Part shown: piece by piece, positions 6,177 to 10,078 of the stretch
Layout: the number at the start of each line of letters is the position of its first letter
Position numbering within the stretch: position 1 is the stretch's first letter
DNA from: Chloroflexia bacterium
GTDB taxonomy: Bacteria > Chloroflexota > Chloroflexia > Thermomicrobiales > CFX8
Assembly (NCBI GenBank): GCA_013696045.1
Contig: JACCZH010000491.1
Location: 1 to 10,078 of the forward strand
Direction of reading: 5' to 3'
Length of the DNA stretch: 10,078 nucleotides
Position numbers and translations under genes: made by a program
The notes under the pieces: generated by a model
The model's database searches: none
What the model saw: only the letters and a program-made list of their open reading frames with translations
Told to the model about the DNA's origin: nothing

Positions 6177-6883
6177 ATCTCTTCGCGGATTACCGGCCTG
6201 ACCTGTTCCTTCTTGAGGGAATCAACCTTGGCCGCCGAGAGCGCTTCAATGAACGTCGCCGGGATCTGGCTGGGTATCATGAGCTTCTCGCCGGATTTGA
6301 GGACAACCACTACGGCATCACGTTGCGCACCTACCGGGAACACGGACGCTCTGGCCCTTCGCAGCCAGACAAAGCGCGGCAGACTGCCAACCGACCAGTT
6401 CTCAATCTCATCCATGGGAATGTGGCAATCCCTGCGTCCCAGCCGCGAGCCGCGCCGTCCGGGGCTGAGTGCGGCCAGCGGACCTTTCGAGATGTATACG
6501 ATGCGCAGCGCAGCTGGGGCCGGCCGGAGGTCGAGCTCCTCAAACTCAACCGGCGCGGCCTGAACTGCCCGTCGCCAGAAGCGCTGCACGACGAGTTGGC
6601 CCGGTAGCGCGTCCAGATCGCGGCCGATTCTCACCGAAAGCCGCTGCTGGACAGTGATTGCCACGAGAGACATGCCCAACAGAACGAGCAGAATGCCCGA
6701 CCCCGCAAGGGGTTCAAACGCGAGCAGGTTCAGCTCAAAGATAATGAAGACAACGACCCCAATAGCCATCAGCCAGCTAAACCGTTGCGACCGCGACGGC
6801 CAGCGTTGATCCTCTACAAAATACACGTTCTGTGTCAAAGCACTCTCTCGTTCAGGGCGATTGTCATAGGCGCCGACAGTCAT
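6173..6883 (-). CDS. Membrane protein of unknown function with two N-terminal helices and a soluble C-terminal domain
   Basis: 236 residues from the ATG at 6883. After a polar N-terminus come two hydrophobic helices (about 36-53 and 60-79), then a soluble domain of about 155 residues containing LGRRDCHIPMDEIENWSVGSLPRF (about 148-170, with the IPMDEIENW core) and AVVVVLKSGEKLMIPS (about 190-205). The helix pair followed by beta-rich strands and the 'I-P-hydrophobic-x-x-I' step resembles bacterial PH-like membrane proteins, but I cannot name a family. The start is doubtful: ATG 6883 lies in the end of an inverted-repeat element and has no clear ribosome binding site, while TTG 6838 follows GAGAGAG and would give 221 residues. 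It converges on the preceding membrane-protein gene, the two stops sharing CTAG (6173-6176). Confidence 0.75.
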   Translation of the reverse strand: MTVGAYDNRPERESALTQNVYFVEDQRWPSRSQRFSWLMAIGVVVFIIFELNLLAFEPLAGSGILLVLLGMSLVAITVQQRLSVRIGRDLDALPGQLVVQRFWRRAVQAAPVEFEELDLRPAPAALRIVYISKGPLAALSPGRRGSRLGRRDCHIPMDEIENWSVGSLPRFVWLRRARASVFPVGAQRDAVVVVLKSGEKLMIPSQIPATFIEALSAAKVDSLKKEQVRPVIREEI

Positions 6884-7047
6884 CTCGACCGGAGCCCATT
6901 CGACTGACGCTCAGGACAGGCTCCACGGAGTGGAGAGATCTCGCCCCTGCCGGACCCTGGATTGCCAAGGATATCTCTGCGACCCCGGGGTGCACTCTGG
7001 GCGTGTGCCCCGCAGTCGAGATGACAGCGCAGGGTGGTCGAGACGAC
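6879..7047. repeat. Inverted-repeat element with a doubled right end
   Basis: GTCATCTCGAC (6879-6889) is exactly inverted as GTCGAGATGAC (7015-7025). A second right end, GGTCGAGACGAC (7036-7047), matches the inverse of 6879-6890 at 11 of 12 bases. The interior is rich in further palindromes: GGAGCC (6891-6896) with GGCTCC (6919-6924), the hairpin CTCCAC-GGA-GTGGAG (6921-6935), GAGATCTC (6935-6942) and CCCCGGGG. There is no coding potential inside. GTCATCTCGACC-type repeats are, as I recall, dispersed in Chloroflexota and some Actinomycetota; other copies cannot be checked here. It fills most of the divergent gap between the unknown membrane protein and the PIG-L gene, so promoters for both probably lie in or beside it. 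Confidence 0.7.
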
Positions 7048-7128
7048 AACGCTCCGTCAAGAATATCGAATCCTGATCAACCCGGTGATAGCATAGACAG
7101 GTTGTGTAAACACGTATGCAGGCCATGA

Positions 7129-7134
7129 GAAGGA
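7129..7134 (+). promoter_or_regulatory. Ribosome binding site deciding the PIG-L start
   Basis: GAAGGA, extended to AGAAGGA, lies 5 bases before the ATG at 7140. In-frame ATGs at 7116 and 7125 have no such sequence, so 7140 is chosen. Confidence 0.75.
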
Positions 7135-7139
7135 TACAT

Positions 7140-7919
7140 ATGGACAGCGAGCAAGTAGAAATTCAGGCGCAGAGAGAAGCAGAAGAGCAAAAAACAGAGC
7201 TCGAAAAACGTGCCCTGGTCATCATGGCCCATCCAGACGACGCCGAATTCGGCAGCGCCGGGACAACCGCAAAATGGGTAAACGAAGGCTGGGAAGTTCA
7301 CTATCTGGTCGTGACGGACGCCACCGGTGGCGGCTCTGACGAGGCAACCGATATTGGCGCGGAGGCTCGCGAGCTCATCGCAGCCACCCGCAAAGCCGAG
7401 CAGCGTGAGGCCGGCCGCATTCTCGGTCTGGCCGGCATTGAGTTTCTGGACTACCCGGATGGTGTCATCGAGCCAACCCTTGAGCTGCGCCACGATATTG
7501 TCCGCGTGCTCCGCAGACTGCGTCCCAGCCGCGTGATTTGTCCATCACCGGACCGCAGCTGGGACCCGGTGTATTCAATCGGCCGTCACCACGCCGACCA
7601 CCTGGCCGTTGGGGCAGCCTCGCTTGCCGCGATCTACCCCGCCAGTCAGAATCCGTGGGATTTCCCCGAGCTCATGCTTGAGGGGTTGTTGCCACACAAG
7701 GTACGTGAAGTCCGGGTTGTCGGCGCGCCATTCAACAACCACTGGGTGGATATCTCAGACACTGTCGACCAGAAAATTGACGCACTGCGTGCCCACCACA
7801 GCCAGCTCGGCGCGCACTTCGACCGCGTTGAAGAGATGGTCCGCCGCTGGCTCACCGAAACCGGCGACCGTCACGGTGTCGGCGCTGCCGAAGAGTTCAA
7901 CCTGGCGAAGAACGGTTAG
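7140..7919 (+). CDS. PIG-L family zinc-dependent deacetylase
   Basis: Predicted cytoplasmic N-deacetylase of 259 residues. After a charged, probably helical N-terminus (1-24) comes VIMAHPDDAEFG, with zinc ligands His31 and Asp34 and catalytic Asp33. Then follow VTDATGGGSD (about 58-67), EFLDYPDGVIEP (about 101-112) and GRHHADHLAV with the third zinc ligand His154. HWVDISDTVDQKIDALRAHHSQ (about 201-222, ending in AHHSQ) is the usual C-terminal family signature. The family removes acetyl groups from GlcNAc-containing molecules such as GlcNAc-inositol in mycothiol synthesis (MshB) or GlcNAc-malate in bacillithiol synthesis (BshB). No thiol-synthesis partner is adjacent, so the substrate is undetermined. 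It appears single: a divergent repeat-filled gap lies before it and a convergent gene after it. Confidence 0.9.
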   Translation: MDSEQVEIQAQREAEEQKTELEKRALVIMAHPDDAEFGSAGTTAKWVNEGWEVHYLVVTDATGGGSDEATDIGAEARELIAATRKAEQREAGRILGLAGIEFLDYPDGVIEPTLELRHDIVRVLRRLRPSRVICPSPDRSWDPVYSIGRHHADHLAVGAASLAAIYPASQNPWDFPELMLEGLLPHKVREVRVVGAPFNNHWVDISDTVDQKIDALRAHHSQLGAHFDRVEEMVRRWLTETGDRHGVGAAEEFNLAKNG

Positions 7920-7982
7920 GACTGGGCTTATCGCTGATTGCGACAAGACGACGCCTTTGCGACGGAGAATCCACTCTCTACC

Positions 7983-8009
7983 GGTCATCCTGAGGAGCGA
8001 AGGATGACC
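7983..8009. repeat. Short palindrome between convergent genes
   Basis: GGTCATCC (7983-7990) and GGATGACC (8002-8009) are perfect 8-base inverted repeats around an 11-base spacer, TGAGGAGCGAA. It lies in the 150-base gap between the PIG-L stop and the end of the minus-strand nuclease gene. It has no T-tract on either side, so a terminator role is possible but not shown. The form GTCATCCTGAGGAGCGAAGG resembles dispersed repeats I associate with Chloroflexota genomes. Confidence 0.55.
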
Positions 8010-8069
8010 ATCCATACGCCGTTCTTCCACCAACCACCAAGCACCCGAATCAGACAGGAATGTCTACCC

Positions 8070-8882
8070 TCAATGCGGCCACACTGCGTGATCAAAAGAC
8101 GAATCGTCCTCCAGTTCCATCGTCCGGTGGTAATCCTCGTCCAGCTCCAAAGGATCACCGTCTTCCGGCTTCACGCCACAGTGGACGATGTACTCGCACT
8201 TCTGGCAGCGGGTGCGGTCCGTCGTCATGTGAAACTCGCAATCTGAAGCGATCGTGGAGAGCAGGCCATCCAGCCAGCCCGAGCCGGCAGCCAGCCGCCC
8301 CGGAGAGTACGGAATCTCAAGCGGTTCCTCCGGCTGCGAAGGGAACCAGTAGATGAGCCGGACCTGGGCAGGATCGGTCAGCGCCACGCCCGGACGCCGG
8401 CGCAGCACTTCCCAGACAACGTAGGGATAGACCTTCGACTGATGGCTGTCAGTAAACCGTGCCGGGCTCGGACGCTCGGTCGTCTTCCAGTCGTAGATCG
8501 TGACACACCCGGCTGGATCGACGACCAGCGCATCAACTTTGGCCAGCACCGGAAACCCGCCACAACGGGCCACCAGGGACTGATCGTGCTGGACACGTGA
8601 GCCGTCGACGCCGAGAGTGTTCCCGAACGACCGATAGGCTGCCCACTGCGTCTCGAGCACGGGATCATCCGCGGTTTGCAGGATGACATCTGTGTCCAGC
8701 CCCAGATCGTGCCAGAGCACCAGCCGGTGAAACAGCTCACCGCGTTGCATCTGCTCCGCCGACTCCGCGTCAGGTCCAGCCGTCGGCACGTGGTCCAGAT
8801 AGCGATGCTGAAACTTGCGGGCACAAACTTCGTAACACTTTAGCGCAGTCGCGCTGGCCACAAAATCAATCGGCAGCGACAC
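8070..8882 (-). CDS. PD-(D/E)XK nuclease with AddB/Cas4-like iron-sulfur cysteines
   Basis: 270-residue RecB-family nuclease. The fold opens with SATALKCYEVCARKFQHRYL (about 10-29), where Cys16 or Cys20 can be the first cluster ligand, then RGELFHRLV with the motif histidine His52. The active site follows: Asp117 in AKVDALVVD, Asp131 and Lys133 in IYDWKTTE, and the Q-x3-Y step Gln148/Tyr152 in HQSKVYPYVV. Near the C-terminus RCQKCEYIVHC places Cys226, Cys229 and Cys235 with C-x2-C-x5-C spacing, as in the 4Fe-4S cluster of AddB. All catalytic residues are present, so it should cut DNA. No helicase domain is fused. It starts with GTG after a strong GGAGG lying inside the helicase gene, and overlaps that gene by 17 bases, implying coupled production and a working complex. 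Solo Cas4 is the alternative, but no cas genes or arrays are seen. Confidence 0.9.
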   Translation of the reverse strand: MSLPIDFVASATALKCYEVCARKFQHRYLDHVPTAGPDAESAEQMQRGELFHRLVLWHDLGLDTDVILQTADDPVLETQWAAYRSFGNTLGVDGSRVQHDQSLVARCGGFPVLAKVDALVVDPAGCVTIYDWKTTERPSPARFTDSHQSKVYPYVVWEVLRRRPGVALTDPAQVRLIYWFPSQPEEPLEIPYSPGRLAAGSGWLDGLLSTIASDCEFHMTTDRTRCQKCEYIVHCGVKPEDGDPLELDEDYHRTMELEDDSSFDHAVWPH

Positions 8883-10078
8883 TGACAGCCTCCATCCGCA
8901 CTTCCTCGACTAGCTGGCACAACATCGGGAAGACCGGCGACTCGTTGCGCGGATAGCGATTGTCTCCATGTTTCCCGTCTCGATGCCAGCTCAGCCAGAG
9001 TCCCAGCCGGGCGCGGGTGATCGTGACGTACATCACCCGCAAGCCCTCGGAAACCTCATCAATTGCCTGTTGGGTCGTGGTTTGCTCGATGTCGGTGTGG
9101 GACGGATAGTCTGCATTGCCTTCCAATGCGAAGCGCAGCTCAGTCATCATCGTCAGAACCGGGTCGAATGGCCCCAGGAACGCTTTCTGGGTCATGCGTG
9201 GATAATCGAGCGACCCGTGGAACCAGAAATCGTCACACCCGACTGCAAACACAATGTCCCACTCCAGCCCTTTGGCCTGATGGCGAGTAGAGATGGTCAG
9301 AGTGCCCGGCTCGATCTTGATCTCGTAGTCGTCGTGGGTGCCGCGCAACTGGCGGTGCCGCTTCTGGATCTCGTCAAGCAGACTCCTGAGCTGTTGCAAC
9401 CGGCTCATCGTTGCCTCGGGCGGCACGCTGCCAATCGTCGCTATGATGGCATCAAGGAGCGGTCTCTCACTTTCGTCAGGCTGGATAGTCGCGGCGATCA
9501 GTGACAGCAGCTCGTGTGGCAGCGCGAGCCGGTTCTCAAGCCAGGCAGGCACGGCCCTGAGTCGCGCGAGCGTGCGTTGTTCCGCGGCATTGAGCGGCTC
9601 GGGCAACGTCAGACAATGACCTACCTGATGACCTGATCCCGGATAGAGAATATCGCTAAGGGAGGCTCCCGCTCCGGCGCTGACCCGTTTGATCGCCATG
9701 GCAACACGATCGGCATCACCAAACTCCGACCAGCCTGCGAGCGCCTCTGCCAACCAGAAGCTCTGGTCCGGCTTCTCAAGATAATTCAGAATCAGAACCA
9801 GCTTTGCAATCACGCCAACCGGCCGGCCATCCTTGCCGCTCAACAGCCGGATGATCTTCTCGTCCGGGAAACCCAGTTCTCCAGCAGCTGCTGAATATTC
9901 ATAGCCAACATGCTTGCTGCCCACCAGAATCGCCACGGTTCGATCGGGGAACTTCCTGAGATAACCGAGTGCCATTCGCAATACTTCCTGGCACTCAGTC
10001 TCGGTGCGGTCGAACACTTGTGATTCAACACCGTTGCTGTCGCTACGTGGCATGGCCGGGTTCTTACGGATACCGTTC
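8866..10078 (-). CDS. UvrD/RecB-type DNA helicase, C-terminal part (5' end beyond the window)
   Basis: C-terminal region of a superfamily 1 helicase. The reading frame has no stop up to the right edge, and the ATG at 10053 is internal: the preceding codons read NGIRKNPA, and motifs I-III must lie outside. Numbered from that methionine, residues 160-250 look like the 2B subdomain. Motif V is TISTRHQAKGLEWDIVFAVG (about 253-272), with the key AKGLEWD; motif VI is EGLRVMYVTITRAR (336-349), with the arginine finger Arg347. The chain ends about 45 residues after motif VI, so unlike AddA or RecB it has no fused nuclease. That domain is encoded separately by the overlapping next gene. UvrD-type helicases unwind DNA 3' to 5'; with the nuclease it would make a two-subunit end-processing enzyme for repair, or a defence module. 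Walker A and B cannot be checked here. Confidence 0.88.
   Translation of the reverse strand, partial: NGIRKNPAMPRSDSNGVESQVFDRTETECQEVLRMALGYLRKFPDRTVAILVGSKHVGYEYSAAAGELGFPDEKIIRLLSGKDGRPVGVIAKLVLILNYLEKPDQSFWLAEALAGWSEFGDADRVAMAIKRVSAGAGASLSDILYPGSGHQVGHCLTLPEPLNAAEQRTLARLRAVPAWLENRLALPHELLSLIAATIQPDESERPLLDAIIATIGSVPPEATMSRLQQLRSLLDEIQKRHRQLRGTHDDYEIKIEPGTLTISTRHQAKGLEWDIVFAVGCDDFWFHGSLDYPRMTQKAFLGPFDPVLTMMTELRFALEGNADYPSHTDIEQTTTQQAIDEVSEGLRVMYVTITRARLGLWLSWHRDGKHGDNRYPRNESPVFPMLCQLVEEVRMEAVSVAAD
8889..8893 (-). promoter_or_regulatory. Ribosome binding site of the nuclease, inside the helicase gene
   Basis: On the minus strand GGAGG (complement of CCTCC at 8889-8893) lies 6 bases before the GTG at 8882. 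It supports the GTG start and translation of the nuclease from the helicase message. Confidence 0.8.

Noticed and set aside
8070..8882. Nuclease as a CRISPR Cas4
   Set aside because: The motifs are compatible, but there are no cas1, cas2 or other cas genes and no repeat array; the overlapping partner is a UvrD-type helicase, which fits an AddAB-like pair better.
8968..9504. A 178-codon plus-strand frame across the helicase gene
   Set aside because: Its translation has no recognisable domain, and the opposite strand carries clear helicase motifs V and VI.

Overview
The window is GC-rich, gene-dense bacterial chromosome, with no phage, transposase, CRISPR, rRNA or tRNA genes. GC-rich codon use, a CsbD-type stress protein, a lipoprotein substrate-binding protein, a zinc-ribbon membrane protein and small palindromic repeats of the GTAGAGACG and GTCATCTCGACC kinds together suggest a Chloroflexota member, perhaps a Thermomicrobia-like lineage. 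This placement is inference; no single marker proves it.

Left third (160-4193): a thiamine-precursor salvage locus. An ATPase, a permease and a substrate-binding lipoprotein form a plus-strand operon resembling ThiZ-ThiX-ThiY, the importer for formylaminopyrimidine, a thiamine breakdown product. Facing it on the minus strand is an M20-family amidohydrolase of the size and type of YlmB, which deformylates the imported compound. The two converge with a 4-base overlap of their stop codons. A 51-base palindromic element lies between permease and binding protein and carries the permease stop codon. Thiaminase II (TenA), the next step, is not in the window. Upstream of the M20 gene on the same strand is a small zinc-ribbon membrane protein.

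Middle (4797-7139): a 343-base divergent intergenic region leads to a small CsbD-like stress protein with a clear rho-independent terminator. Then comes a membrane protein matching only the transmembrane half of the fused spermidine synthase-like proteins. It converges, again with a 4-base stop overlap, on an unrecognised two-helix membrane protein. That gene's annotated start codon lies in the end of a second inverted-repeat element (6879-7047).

Right third (7140-10078): a PIG-L-type zinc deacetylase on the plus strand, a short palindrome, then on the minus strand a two-gene unit. This unit is a UvrD-type helicase, cut by the right edge, followed with a 17-base overlap by a separate PD-(D/E)XK nuclease carrying an AddB-like iron-sulfur cysteine pattern. 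The pair looks like a RecB/AddAB-type helicase-nuclease split into two genes. It is the best candidate here for an uncharacterised DNA repair or defence machine.
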